DNA from: DATBVX01 sp963696675
GTDB taxonomy: Bacteria; Pseudomonadota; Gammaproteobacteria; Steroidobacterales; Steroidobacteraceae
DNA: 64,000 nt
Reading direction: 5' to 3'
Assembly: GCA_963696675.1 (NCBI GenBank)
Contig: CAVOLM010000055.1
Span: 1-64,000, forward strand
Position numbers and translations under genes: made by a program. Below are positions 38,867 through 48,982 of this stretch, in pieces. Position 1 is the stretch's first letter. Each line of letters begins with the position of its first letter. A model generated the notes under the pieces. It saw only the letters and a list, made by a program, of their open reading frames with translations, was not told the origin of the DNA and ran no database searches.

Positions 38867-40049
38867 CTAGGCCGGTTGCAGTGCGTAGCCGCGCAGTGAC
38901 GTCGCGAAGTCCTGCAGCACCTTCACACCACTCGCTTCAGCCTGGGCACACCAGTCCTTGAGCTGCGCAAGGAGACGCTCGTTGCTGGCGTTCGCCCCGC
39001 TCCACAGCTGCTGGAGCCGCTCGCGGAACTCGTGAACCGTGCGCAGGGCCGGGTTGCTGGTCGAGGATTTCCTTCAGCCGCTGCATGCCAGTCTCATCGA
39101 GCAAGCGCGGATGGCGCACCAGGAGCTTGCGCACGCCGCGCTTCAGGCACGACTCGGAACGATCGCGGGCACGCTCTGCGCGCAACACGGGCAGCGTCAC
39201 CTTGCGGCTGTACTCGCGCAGTACGTGCATGCGATTGACGATGACTGCGCGCAGCGTCTCCAGGTCGACGCGCCGCGGCTCGACCCGCGCGGGCTCCGGC
39301 GCCGTGCGAATCACCTTGGCAAGCCCGAGGAATTCCAGCACGCGGATGAAGAACCAGCCGATGTCGAATTCCCAGCTGCGCACGGAAAACTTGGCGGAGG
39401 CAGGAAAAGCGTGGTGATTGTTGTGCAGCTCTTCGCCGCCGAGCAGCACACCCCACGGCATGATGTTGCGGGCCGCATCTTCGCACTCGAAGTTGCGGTA
39501 GCCGCTGTGATGTCCGAGACCGTTGATGACGCCCGCCGCAAAAAACGGCATGGCCATCATCTGGATCGCGATGATGATGATGCCCGGTACGCCGAACAGC
39601 ACCAGGTCGGTCACCACCATCAGGATGATGCCGAGGTTCCAGAAACGCGAGTACACGTTGCGTTCGATCCAGTCGTCCGGAGTGCCGCGCCCGTACTTCT
39701 CGAGCGTCTCAGGATGGCTCGCTTCCTCGGTATAGAGCTCGCGCCCCTCGAACAGCACTTTGCGCAGCCCAAAGACCACCGGGCTGTGCGGGTCGCCGGG
39801 CTCGTCGGAGAAGGCGTGATGCTTACGGTGCACGGCGACCCATTCCTTGGTCAGCATCCCCGAGCTCATCCAGATCCAGAAACGGAAGAAATGTCGCAGC
39901 GCCGGATGCAGATCGAGGCTGCGGTGCGTCGCGTCGCGATGCAGGTAGAGGGTTACTGCCGTCACCGTGGTCTGCACCATGATGAAGGTGACTAGCGCGT
40001 ATTCCCAGAAGTTGAGATTCAGTACGCCATACAAAAAAGTGAGATCCAT
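38867..40049 (-). CDS. Acyl-lipid/acyl-CoA fatty acid desaturase (frameshifted C-terminus)
   Basis: Membrane di-iron desaturase, probably delta-9. Its three histidine boxes are HRDATHR, HRKHH and HNNHH. Hydrophobic spans include YALVTFIMVQTTVTAVTLYL and ILMVVTDLVLFGVPGIIIIA. The C-terminal tail in frame runs to 38937. Removing one base near 39055 gives instead ...ALRTVHEFRERLQQLWSG, LLAQLKDWCAQAEASGVKVL and FATSLRGYALQPA, the conserved extension of this proteobacterial group, ending at 38867 (393 residues). It is inserted in the otherwise conserved rpmG-mutM interval and may adjust membrane fluidity. Confidence 0.88.
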
Positions 40050-40202
40050 CAGATACTCCGGACGCCGCCCAGAGGTGAGAGGCGGCCGACTATAGCGAAC
40101 CGGCGTCTTCCCGCCAAATGCGCCATGTCACGCTCTTGTGAAGGCAGAACTGTCGGACCATACAAATGAGCGCCAATCAGCCGCCCTCATATACTCCTGC
40201 CC

Positions 40203-41018
40203 ATGCCTGAGCTGCCCGAAGTCGAGACCACACGCCGCGGCATTGCCCCCGCCCTGAAAGGGCGACGCATCGCGGCCGTCGTAGTACGCGAGCCGCGATT
40301 GCGTTGGCCCGTACCGCAGACGCTCGCGCCGGCCGCCGCGGGTCAGGCGATCCGCGGCGTGCGCCGCCGTGCGAAGTACTTGCTCATCGACCTCGAGGGA
40401 GGGAGCCTCATCCTGCATCTCGGCATGTCGGGGAGCCTGCGAGTGCTGCCACCTGCAACGCCGCTGGTCACTCATGATCACATCGACATCCTGCTCGATT
40501 CCGGCCTTGCGCTGCGTTTCAACGACCCGCGACGTTTTGGGAGCCTCTTATGGGCCGAGGGTGATCCTCTCGCGCATCCACTGTTGCGCCGCCTCGCCCC
40601 CGAACCCCTCGATGTGAGTTTCAGCGGCGAGTACCTCGAGCGCGTCACCCGCAAGCGGCGTGTGGCGATCAAGCAGTTGCTGATGAACAGTCAGATCGTC
40701 GTCGGCGTCGGCAACATCTACGCGAGCGAAGCGTTGTTCCGTGCCCGCATCAACCCGCGGCGCGCGGCAGGTCGGCTGAATCGGGCGCAGCTGGCGCGCC
40801 TCGCACGGGCGATCAAGGCTGTCCTCAACCTCGCCATCAAGGTCGGCGGAACGACCCTGCGGGACTACGTCGGCGCCGATGGAAATCCGGGTTATTTCCG
40901 CCAGAAGCTCTATGTCTATGAGCGAACCGGCAAGCCATGCCGCGTTTGCCGCACGCCGATCCGGCAATTTACCCAGGGTCAGCGCTCGACCTACTACTGT
41001 CCGCGCTGCCAGAAGTGA
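40203..41018 (+). CDS. mutM: Formamidopyrimidine-DNA glycosylase
   Basis: Excises 8-oxoguanine and formamidopyrimidines. 271 residues: N-terminal catalytic PELPEVETTRRGI (Pro2, Glu3), LILHLGMSGSLRV, RFNDPRRFGSLLW, VGNIYASEALFRA, and the C-terminal zinc finger CRVC...CPRCQ. With mutY elsewhere in the window it forms the GO repair system. Stop is two bases from the convergent ggt stop. Confidence 0.97.
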   Translation: MPELPEVETTRRGIAPALKGRRIAAVVVREPRLRWPVPQTLAPAAAGQAIRGVRRRAKYLLIDLEGGSLILHLGMSGSLRVLPPATPLVTHDHIDILLDSGLALRFNDPRRFGSLLWAEGDPLAHPLLRRLAPEPLDVSFSGEYLERVTRKRRVAIKQLLMNSQIVVGVGNIYASEALFRARINPRRAAGRLNRAQLARLARAIKAVLNLAIKVGGTTLRDYVGADGNPGYFRQKLYVYERTGKPCRVCRTPIRQFTQGQRSTYYCPRCQK

Positions 41019-41019
41019 G

Positions 41020-42723
41020 CTAGCGAATCATCCCCTGGCCCACGCCCCGCGGATCGGATGCGGCGACCACCGATTGCGTTGCGTAGTCCCAGGTAATCAC
41101 CTGCATATTGCCGATGGTTGGCGGCCAGTCGCGGAATTTGTGGCCCCGTTGCTCGAGCGTTTGACGCTCCTCGTCCGTCAGGCCCTTGGGCTCTGCGAAC
41201 ACGACATCCGGTTGATACTGGTGGTGGATGCGCGCCGCGGTGACGATGCCCATGGCATCGGCGCCGTTCAGCCAGTTGAGCGTGCCAAGCAGCACCATCG
41301 ATGGAATGAAGCTGCCGCCCGGTGAACCCAGAATGGCGATACCTTTCTCAGACTCCAGGAATGTTGGAGTCATACTCGAGAGCGGACGCTTGCCCGGCGC
41401 GATCGAGTTCGCCTCGGCGCCTACCAGCTTGTAGATGTTTGGCTCGCCCGGCTTGATCGCAAAGTCGTCCATCTCGTTGTTGAGCAGGATGCCGGTGCCC
41501 GGAATCACGAGACCAGTGCCGAACCAGGCGTTGAGCGTGATCGTGGCCGCGACGCGATTACCTTCCCTGTCGAGGATCGCGAAGTGGGTAGTGCTGACGC
41601 CGCTGCTCGCATCGCCGATGTACCCCGGCAACGCCGCGCTCGGTGTCGCGCGGTCGAGGCGAATCGAGGCGCGTTCGCCGGCGGCGTAGTCCGGGCTGAG
41701 CAGGCGCTGGATTGGCATCGATACGAACGCCGGGTCGCCAAGATACTCCGCCCGGTCGCGATGTACGCGGCGCAGGCTCTCGATGATCACGTGCTTGCGG
41801 GTCGCGCTGTCGAGTTGCGCAAGCTCGTAACCGTCGAGGATGTTGAGCGCGTTGAGCACGGCGACGCCGCCGGATGAAGGCGGGGGCGCGGTCACGATGC
41901 GCACGCCACGATACTCACCGATCAGTGGTTGTCGTTCGATCAGGCGGTAGTTCGCAAGATCTTCCAGCGACCAGATGCCGCCAAGCTTGCGCACACCGGC
42001 CACGAGTTTCTCAGCGAACGGTCCCTGGTAGAAACCCTCCGGACCCTTCTCTGCCACCACACTGAGCGATCGGGCAAGGTCGGGCTGCTTGAGCACGCGA
42101 CCCGGTGTGGGAGCTGCGCCGTGCACGAGAAAGATGCGGGCCGCGTCGGGGCTGCGTTCGAATGCGGGGCGCTTGCGCCCAATATCCTCGGCCAGGCGCG
42201 CATAGACGGGAAACCCGTTGCGGGCGAGGCGAATCGCAGGTTGCAGGCTCTGCTTTAGCGGCAAGCGGCCGAACTTCTCCGCCAGATGCGCCCAGGCAGC
42301 CACTTCGCCCGGAATTCCGGCAGCGAGTGCCGTATCAGTCGATCTGCCGGGCACCGGCTTGCCATCGGCATCGAGAAACATGTCGCGCGTCGCTGCAGCG
42401 GGCGCGACTTCGCGCGCGTCGATGAGCAGGTCGAGCCCGTCGCTCGAACGATGCAACATGTAGAAACCGCCGCCGCCCAACCCGGAGCCCCGCGGTTCCG
42501 TGACTTCCAGCGCCGCACTCACCGCGACGGCGGCATCGAATGCGTTGCCGCCGGCGGCCAGGATCTCGAACCCAGCTTCGCTCGCAAGAGGATATGCGCT
42601 GGCTATCGCCGCGACCGGCGGTTTGCGGGCTTCATCGGCAAGCGCCCACTGCGACAGGAGCAGCAGCGCGAACAGAGAGGACATCCAAATGCGGATTGAT
42701 CTGTTCGCGTCGTTACCCTTCAT
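41020..42723 (-). CDS. ggt: Gamma-glutamyltransferase
   Basis: Periplasmic Ntn-hydrolase acting on glutathione and other gamma-glutamyl compounds, made as a precursor that cuts itself. Signal peptide at residues ~1-29 (LFALLLLSQWALA). The large subunit holds AAGGNAFDAAVAVSAAL and GLGGGGFYML. The small subunit should begin at Thr378 in GVSTTHFAILDREGN, with GTGILLNNEMDDF, KRPLSSMTPTF and GSPGGSFIPS following. Length 567, usual. Possible link with the egt thiol genes is only thematic. It is 40 bases downstream of coaD. Confidence 0.94.
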   Translation of the reverse strand: MKGNDANRSIRIWMSSLFALLLLSQWALADEARKPPVAAIASAYPLASEAGFEILAAGGNAFDAAVAVSAALEVTEPRGSGLGGGGFYMLHRSSDGLDLLIDAREVAPAAATRDMFLDADGKPVPGRSTDTALAAGIPGEVAAWAHLAEKFGRLPLKQSLQPAIRLARNGFPVYARLAEDIGRKRPAFERSPDAARIFLVHGAAPTPGRVLKQPDLARSLSVVAEKGPEGFYQGPFAEKLVAGVRKLGGIWSLEDLANYRLIERQPLIGEYRGVRIVTAPPPSSGGVAVLNALNILDGYELAQLDSATRKHVIIESLRRVHRDRAEYLGDPAFVSMPIQRLLSPDYAAGERASIRLDRATPSAALPGYIGDASSGVSTTHFAILDREGNRVAATITLNAWFGTGLVIPGTGILLNNEMDDFAIKPGEPNIYKLVGAEANSIAPGKRPLSSMTPTFLESEKGIAILGSPGGSFIPSMVLLGTLNWLNGADAMGIVTAARIHHQYQPDVVFAEPKGLTDEERQTLEQRGHKFRDWPPTIGNMQVITWDYATQSVVAASDPRGVGQGMIR

Positions 42724-42762
42724 GCCACTCCTCGTAACGGTCCTGGCTGGTTTTGTGATGAC

Positions 42763-43245
42763 TCAGGCCTGCTTCATCTTCTTCAGCTCCGCCGCGACGA
42801 TGGGATGCACGAATTCGGACACATCGCCGCCGAAGATCGCGATCTCGCGCACCAGCGTGGAAGAAATGAAGGTGAATTGCTCCTGCGGCGTGAGGAACAC
42901 CGTCTCTACGCCAGCGAAGAGATGCCGCGACATCGTGGCGAGCTGAAACTCGAACTCGAAGTCCGACACCGCGCGCAACCCGCGCACGATGACGCTGATG
43001 CCATTGCGACGCGCAAAATCCACCGTGAGGCCGGTGTAGCCCTGCACTTCGACGTTCGGCACGTCCTTCAGAACCTGCCGCGCAAGGCTCACGCGTTGCT
43101 CGAGACTGAACATGGGCGTCTTGTTGGGATTGGCCGCGATCGCGACCACGACGCGGTCGAAAATGCCGGCCGCGCGACGGACCAGGTCCTGGTGCCCGTT
43201 GGTGATGGGGTCGAATGTGCCCGGATACACCGCATTGCGACTCAT
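42763..43245 (-). CDS. coaD: Phosphopantetheine adenylyltransferase
   Basis: Penultimate step of CoA synthesis; 160 residues. Nucleotidyl-transferase motif YPGTFDPITNGH at the start, VVAIAANPNKTPMF, IVRGLRAVSDFEFE and ISSTLVREIA. Start ATG 43245 overlaps the rsmD stop (ATGA). Second CoA gene of the window (with coaBC). Confidence 0.97.
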   Translation of the reverse strand: MSRNAVYPGTFDPITNGHQDLVRRAAGIFDRVVVAIAANPNKTPMFSLEQRVSLARQVLKDVPNVEVQGYTGLTVDFARRNGISVIVRGLRAVSDFEFEFQLATMSRHLFAGVETVFLTPQEQFTFISSTLVREIAIFGGDVSEFVHPIVAAELKKMKQA

Positions 43246-43880
43246 CGCGTGTCCCCTCGTGCGAGTGGCGCCGCCTGGCGACGGGCCAGATGATACCCGA
43301 CCTCGCCGGCGCGACCGGTCCGGTGCAGGATCCACTCGTCTGGGAGCGTCGGCGGGCCTTCACGGGCGGGCCGCTCGATATAGATGTATGCGTCAGGCGC
43401 CAGCCAGCCACGGGACTCGAGCAGCGCGCAGCTCGCTTGCAGCGATTCATCGGCGAACGGCGGGTCGAGAAATACGATATCGAAGGCTTCGACGTGCGAT
43501 TCGAGATAACGGCGCGCGTCGGCCAGCTTCGGCTCAGCGCCCTCGGCCTTCAGCATCGACAGCGTCGCGTGAAGATGCTCGATCACCTTCGGTTCGCGAT
43601 CGACGAACACCACTCGCGCGGCGCCTCGCGACAGGGCCTCGAGCCCCAGTGCACCCGAACCTGCGAACAGATCGAGACACCGACTGCCGGCGATCACGGG
43701 CTGCAGCCAGTTGAAGAGAGTCTCGCGCACTCGATCCGGCGTCGGCCGCAACTCTTCGGACGGCGGAAACCGGACACGCCGGCCGCGCCAGTTGCCCCCG
43801 ATGATGCGCAGTTCGTTGCGCCCGATCTGCCGCCGGGGAGGCGATGCTGAGAGCTTGCGAGCGGGTGATTTTCTTGACAT
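43242..43880 (-). CDS. rsmD: 16S rRNA (guanine966-N2)-methyltransferase
   Basis: Modifies G966 in 30S subunits. 212 residues from ATG 43880: LRIIGGNWRGRRVRFP, RPTPDRVRETLFNWL, SAM loop CLDLFAGSGALGLEALSRG, and catalytic FLDPPFADES (DPPF). Coupled to coaD by ATGA. In E. coli rsmD is divergent from ftsY; here a lipase-like gene lies between them. Confidence 0.95.
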   Translation of the reverse strand: MSRKSPARKLSASPPRRQIGRNELRIIGGNWRGRRVRFPPSEELRPTPDRVRETLFNWLQPVIAGSRCLDLFAGSGALGLEALSRGAARVVFVDREPKVIEHLHATLSMLKAEGAEPKLADARRYLESHVEAFDIVFLDPPFADESLQASCALLESRGWLAPDAYIYIERPAREGPPTLPDEWILHRTGRAGEVGYHLARRQAAPLARGDTR

Positions 43881-43999
43881 TTCCGGGTTCAGCCAGCCGA
43901 AGACGGCCGACTTGATGGCTGCGCTGCGCACAGCGTAGGCTTGTCGCCATTAAAACGAGCGCCTACGCGCCCTTTTCCACGATCTTTCAGGAGCAAACC

Positions 44000-46196
44000 A
44001 TGAGGACCGTGCGCGCTGCAATCCTGCTGCTGACAGGGATGTTGTTGTCAGGTTGCTTCTCGGACTCGACTTCCGAAGGGGAAGCGAGCGTCGGACCGAC
44101 CGATACGACCAGCGGTAACGGAGCTCCGACCACACCACCACCGCCGATCGCCACAGCCTTCCGACCGCAGTTCAAGCCCCTGAGTGGCATCTTCCCGTAC
44201 CCGAACGATCTGTACTTCAGCGGCAGCACCGACGGCACATTGAATCTGCCGATCAATCCGTTCCAGCCCACCGCCTCGACGATCAATCAGCTCGATGGGT
44301 TCTCGACCACGGCGTACATGTCGGTGCGCTTCGTGGCGGGCGCAATCGATGCGACCACGCTGACTGCCGCCAACATGCGGGTGATCCAGTTGACACTGGA
44401 TAACGCGACCAAGGCACCGGTCGTTCCGCCGCTGCCGAAGCTGCTCACTCTCAATACGGACTACACAGCCACGGTTTCCCAGGAGGCGGGCTCGGCAGGG
44501 GGCACGCTGATCATTCAACCGCTCAAGCCTCTCGTCGCATCTTCGGGCGGGACGAACATCGGCTATCTCGTGCTGCTCACCAACGGCATTCGCAGTACAG
44601 CAGGCGCTCAGGCGGTTCCGGATGCCGACTACCAGACGGTTCGCGATCAGGCGATCAGCGAGATCCAGGCAGGTGCATCGACGCCGACGTGTACCCCCAT
44701 CACCAACGCAACGCTCAATGCGATCTGCAAACTGACATTCGCACACCTGCGCATCGGTGCTTTGCTTCCCCCGCCGGTGACAGTGAACCCTGCGACGGTG
44801 GTCGTCTCATTTAGCTTCTCGACGGAATCGACTGGTGATACGCTCGGTATCCTCGCGACGCAAATCGCTGCCTCCACTCCGACCCCACCGGCAGTCCTTC
44901 TCTCCTCCTGGCACCGGACCGACCGGACATCTCACGACGAAGGACCTGCTTGGGGCCGCTTCAGGTTCCCCGGGAATAGCAGATATCTTTTTGGGGACGG
45001 TGCGCGTCCCTTACTACCTCTCTACACCGAGCGTGGCGCCGACTGCGCCGGTCACGCGCTTCTGGACAGCAGCGGGCGCCTCGCTCGCTCCAGGCATCGA
45101 CCCAGCGAGTCGAAATCTCACTCGCTTCAATCCGGTGCCGGCGAAAACGACAGATCTCGACATACCGCTGTTCGTCACCGTGCCGAACGCGCTCGCGGGT
45201 CCTGCCGGAGTGAAGCCACCGACCGGCTGGCCGGTCGCGATCTTCCAGCACGGCCTGACACGCAATCGCGTGGATGCAGTGGCAATCGCGGATGCGTTCG
45301 CATCGGCAGGCTTTGTGGTGGTCTCAATCGATCTGCCACTGCATGGGATCACACCGGCGAATACCGCACTCGCGCCCCTCCGCCAGCCGGGACTCGAGCT
45401 GACGTTCGATCTTGACGTGAGCAACAACGCCACCCTCGCCCCGGGTCCGGATGGCGTCGTCGATGGCTCGGGTCAGAACTTCGTGAACCTCTCGAGCCTG
45501 CTGACGACACGCGACAACCTGCGCCAGGGCACGGTGGATTTGCTGGCGCTCACGCGCGCGCTCTCGGTGCTCGATCTGGACGGCGATACCGTTTCAGACA
45601 TCAATACAGGCAATATTCATTTCGTTGGCCATTCACTTGGGAGCATCGTCGGCGCGACGTATGCGCGATTCGGTGCTGGCGCGCTCACTGCATCACTGCT
45701 AATGACGGGCGGCGGTGTCGCGCGGACGATCACCGACTCGCCCACGTTTGGACCGGCAATCAACAATGCGTTGACCGCACAAGGTCTCATTCCGGGCACG
45801 ACTCTGTACAACCAGTTCCTGCGCGATGCACAAACCGCAGTCGACGCGGGAGATCCGCTCAATTACATCCAGGCTTTGGTCGGTCTCAAGCCGGTACACG
45901 TCACTCAAATCGTCGGGCCGCCGCCCGATCAGGTGGTTCCGAACAGCTCCACACAGCGAATGCTCGATGCCGCGGGATCGATGCTGCACAAAGTGAGCGC
46001 ACCGGGACCAAATCCGACCGGCGTCGGCAACGGCGGTTACGTGAACTTCACGGCGGGCGTCCATGGCTCGGCGATCGACCCCACCTCTAACGCGACGGTA
46101 ACGCGGGAGATCCAAAGCGAGGTGGTGCAATTCGCTGCCAGCAACGGAGCTTTCATCGTCATCAATCCGGCGAACGTCGCCGTGATTCAGCCATAG
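44000..46196 (+). CDS. Outer-membrane lipoprotein lipase/lysophospholipase, VolA-like (frameshifted)
   Basis: Lipoprotein with lipobox LLLSGC (Cys19) after a signal peptide. A Thr/Pro linker (residues ~30-50) precedes a domain like the bacterial virulence-factor lipase N-domain (FPYPNDLYFSGSTDGTLNLP, then LTAANMRVIQL). The C-terminal alpha/beta-hydrolase has PVAIFQHGLTRNRVDAVAIA, a DLPLHGI strand, the nucleophile elbow VGHSLGSIVG and the late His in FTAGVHGSAIDPTS. The frame breaks near 44905. Removing one base gives 731 residues, close to VolA-type surface lysophospholipases. Substrate inferred only. It ends at a strong terminator. Confidence 0.82.
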
Positions 46197-46217
46197 TCAG
46201 CGGACAACGGCAGCGTG

Positions 46218-46245
46218 AGGGCGGCTTCGGCCGCCCTTGTTTTTT
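46218..46245 (+). terminator. Rho-independent terminator after the lipase gene
   Basis: AGGGCGGC (46218-46225), TTCG tetraloop, GCCGCCCT (46230-46237), then TGTTTTTT. A textbook terminator ending 35 bases before ftsY, so ftsY has its own promoter. Confidence 0.93.
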
Positions 46246-46279
46246 CATCGGTTACAATCCTCGCGCGAATCCACAACCG

Positions 46280-47260
46280 ATGTTCACCAAGCGCTCCAAT
46301 CCCCCGGCTGCAGCTCCCCCTGATGACACGCGGCGCGGGTTCATCACGCGCCTGCGTGCGCGCCTCAACAAGGGCGACTCGTGGCTCACCTACGATCTCG
46401 CCAATCTCCTGCCCGGTCGCGCGATCGATGCTGAGGTCCTGGATGAACTCGAGACACGACTCCTGACGGCCGATGTAGGCGTCGATGCGACGGAACGAAT
46501 CCTCACGGATCTCAGGGGTCGCGTTGAGCGTAAGGAGCTCAAGGACTTCGACGCACTGCTTGGCGCACTCCGCAGGTCTCTCGTCGAGCTGCTCGCACCC
46601 TGCGCGCAGCCGCTGCAAATCGGCGCATCGCATCGCCCGTTCGTCATTCTCGTGATCGGCGTCAACGGCTCGGGCAAGACGACGACGATCGGCAAGCTGG
46701 CCAGGCGCCTCCAGGCGCAGGGACTGAAAGTGATGCTCGCCGCGGGAGACACTTTTCGTGCCGCCGCGATCGAACAGCTCGAAACCTGGGGTCGGCGCAA
46801 CAGTGTGCCCGTCATTGCCCAGCAGACGGGTGCCGATCCTGCTGCCGTAATCTTCGACGCGCTCGAGGCAGCTCGCGCTCGCGGCATCGACGTGCTGATC
46901 GCTGACACTGCCGGACGCCTGCAGACCCAGTCACACCTGATGGACGAGCTCAAGAAGGTGAAGCGCGTTATCCAGAGACTCGACGCGAGTGCGCCGCATG
47001 AGGTCCTGCTGGTGCTCGACGCGGGCCTGGGTCAGAACAGCATCGCCCAGGCCGAACAGTTCAACCAGGCGCTCGGCGTAACGGGTCTGGTGGTGACGAA
47101 GCTCGACGGCACTGCGAAGGGCGGTGCCGTGATCCAGCTGGCCGAGCGGCTTAAGCTGCCGATCCGGTACATCGGCATCGGCGAGCAGGCCGAAGATTTC
47201 GGCGAGTTCGAAGCCGCCCCATTTGTCGACGCGCTGCTCGGTATCGGCGGTGAGGCATGA
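46280..47260 (+). CDS. ftsY: Signal recognition particle receptor FtsY
   Basis: SRP-receptor GTPase for co-translational membrane targeting. 326 residues with a very short N-terminal A-domain (about 20 residues, not acidic), the NG-domain N helices (LRARLNKGDSWLTYDLANLL, in part), G1 GVNGSGKTTTIGKL, DTFRAAAIEQL, G3 DTAGRLQT, G4 TKLDGTAKGG and the closing GIGEQAEDFGEFEAAPFVDAL, in part. The next gene, ftsE, overlaps by 4 bases. Confidence 0.96.
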   Translation: MFTKRSNPPAAAPPDDTRRGFITRLRARLNKGDSWLTYDLANLLPGRAIDAEVLDELETRLLTADVGVDATERILTDLRGRVERKELKDFDALLGALRRSLVELLAPCAQPLQIGASHRPFVILVIGVNGSGKTTTIGKLARRLQAQGLKVMLAAGDTFRAAAIEQLETWGRRNSVPVIAQQTGADPAAVIFDALEAARARGIDVLIADTAGRLQTQSHLMDELKKVKRVIQRLDASAPHEVLLVLDAGLGQNSIAQAEQFNQALGVTGLVVTKLDGTAKGGAVIQLAERLKLPIRYIGIGEQAEDFGEFEAAPFVDALLGIGGEA

Positions 47261-47937
47261 TCCACTTCGAGCAGGTACACAAGCGCTATCCAAATGGCCG
47301 CGAGGCATTGAGCGATGTGACGCTCAACGTCTCCGACGGCGAGATGGTGTTTCTCACCGGCCATTCGGGAGCGGGCAAGAGCACGGTGTTGAAGCTGATC
47401 GCGCTCATCGACCGGCCCAGCCGCGGGCGCGTGATCGTCAACCACCAGAACACCTCCGGCGTGGCCCGGCGCCGCATCCCTGCGTTCCGCCGCCAGATCG
47501 GCGTCGTGTTCCAGGATCACAAACTCCTGCACGATCGCCCGGTATTCGACAACGTGGCGCTGCCGCTCGTGATATCGGGCATGCGCCGCCGCGAGCTCGA
47601 CAAGCGGGTGCGCGCAGCGCTCGACCAGGTTGGGCTCCTGGGCAAGGAAAACATCGCACCGCTGGAACTGTCGACGGGTGAGCAGCAACGCGTAGGTATC
47701 GCGCGCGCCGTCGTCAGCAAGCCACTCGTGCTGATTGCCGACGAGCCCACCGGTAACCTGGACCCGGAGCTGGCGCTCGAGATCATGCGGGTCTTCCGAC
47801 GGCTCAACGACGTCGGCGTCACGGTGATGGTAGCGACGCACGACGTACACCTCGTCGACCATTTCGGCCTGCGGCGCATTGCGCTCGACCACGGCCGTGT
47901 TGCGGAGAATGACGACGAGGTGGGTCATGCCGGATAG
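47257..47937 (+). CDS. ftsE: Cell-division ABC ATP-binding protein FtsE
   Basis: ATPase of the FtsEX complex that activates periplasmic cell-wall hydrolases at the septum. 226 residues: IHFEQVHKRYPNG, Walker A GHSGAGKSTVLKL, Q-loop VVFQDHKLL, signature LSTGEQQRVGIARA (usual LSGGEQQR, here Thr for Gly), Walker B VLIADEPTGNLDP and switch ATHDVHLVD. Overlaps ftsY and ftsX. Confidence 0.96.
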   Translation: MIHFEQVHKRYPNGREALSDVTLNVSDGEMVFLTGHSGAGKSTVLKLIALIDRPSRGRVIVNHQNTSGVARRRIPAFRRQIGVVFQDHKLLHDRPVFDNVALPLVISGMRRRELDKRVRAALDQVGLLGKENIAPLELSTGEQQRVGIARAVVSKPLVLIADEPTGNLDPELALEIMRVFRRLNDVGVTVMVATHDVHLVDHFGLRRIALDHGRVAENDDEVGHAG

Positions 47938-48916
47938 CATCACGGCACCTTCCCGACCGCGCATCGCGACGGCGCGCCGAGGTCCGCTGGAGTTCCTCGG
48001 CGTCTACATCGAGCGGCACGCGCAGACCTTCGTCGCATCGCTCGGTCGCCTTACGCGTCAGCCACTCGCGACGCTGATGACCGTTGCAGTCATCGGGATC
48101 GCTCTCGCTCTGCCACTTTGTCTCAATCTCCTGGTCGACAATGTGCGTGCCGCGACCGGCACGTGGGGCGGCAGCGTCGAGTTGTCGGTGTACTTCAAGC
48201 CCGAGGTCAAGCTTGCCAAGGCCGAACAACTGGCGAGCGCGCTGCGGCAAAGGTCGGGTATCGCGAGTGTGGACGTCATCGCTGCCGATGAAGGGCTGAA
48301 GGAGTTTCGCGAGTTCTCGGGTTTCGGGGCAGCGCTCGATGCGCTTACCGACAATCCTCTGCCGCATACGCTGGTCATTCGTCCTTCGCCGGATCGCGCC
48401 GCCTCGCCCTCGCACATCGATGCATTGCGCCGCTATCTGCAGAACTGGCCGGAAGTTGACCTGGTGCAGGTCGACACCGAATGGGTCGAGCGACTGCAAT
48501 CGATCCTCGATGTGGCGCGACGGCTCCTGCTGCTGGCCGCAGTGCTGCTCGGGGTCGGAGTGATCGTCATCGTCGGCAACACCATCCGGCTGGACATCGA
48601 AAACCGTCGCACCGAGATCGAAGTCACCAAGCTCGTGGGTGGATCGGACGCCTTCGTGCGCAGGCCGTTTCTTTACGGTGGATTCTGGTATGGCCTGGGC
48701 GGAAGCTTGCTCGCCTGGGGACTCGTGAGCCTCGGAATCCAGTTGCTCGAAGCACCGGTGAATCGCCTGGCTGGCCTCTACGGCAGCAGCTTCAAGCTCG
48801 TTGGGCTCGATCCGCGCATGACGGCGATCCTGCTCGCGGCGGGCGCGATCCTCGGCTGGCTCGGCTCATGGCTCGCCACCGCGCGGCATTTGCGCGCGAT
48901 TGAACCGAGCGCATGA
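47927..48916 (+). CDS. ftsX: Cell-division permease-like protein FtsX
   Basis: Membrane partner of FtsE. 329 residues from ATG 47927 (overlaps ftsE by 11 bases). Helix 1 (LMTVAVIGIALALPLCLNLL), a periplasmic domain (SVELSVYFKPEVKLAKAEQL; ALTDNPLPHTLVI), then three helices (LLLLAAVLLGVGVIVIVGNT; FWYGLGGSLLAWGLVSLGI; AILLAAGAILGWLGSWLA). The conserved RTEIEVTKLVGGSDAFVRRP lies between helices. In related bacteria rpoH follows; here it is 2.1 kb away. Confidence 0.95.
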   Translation: MPDSITAPSRPRIATARRGPLEFLGVYIERHAQTFVASLGRLTRQPLATLMTVAVIGIALALPLCLNLLVDNVRAATGTWGGSVELSVYFKPEVKLAKAEQLASALRQRSGIASVDVIAADEGLKEFREFSGFGAALDALTDNPLPHTLVIRPSPDRAASPSHIDALRRYLQNWPEVDLVQVDTEWVERLQSILDVARRLLLLAAVLLGVGVIVIVGNTIRLDIENRRTEIEVTKLVGGSDAFVRRPFLYGGFWYGLGGSLLAWGLVSLGIQLLEAPVNRLAGLYGSSFKLVGLDPRMTAILLAAGAILGWLGSWLATARHLRAIEPSA

Positions 48917-48982
48917 TCCGCAATCTCAATTCCGCGGCATGACGCGACTGCCCTACGACCGGGCGCTACAGGGAGAAGAACG

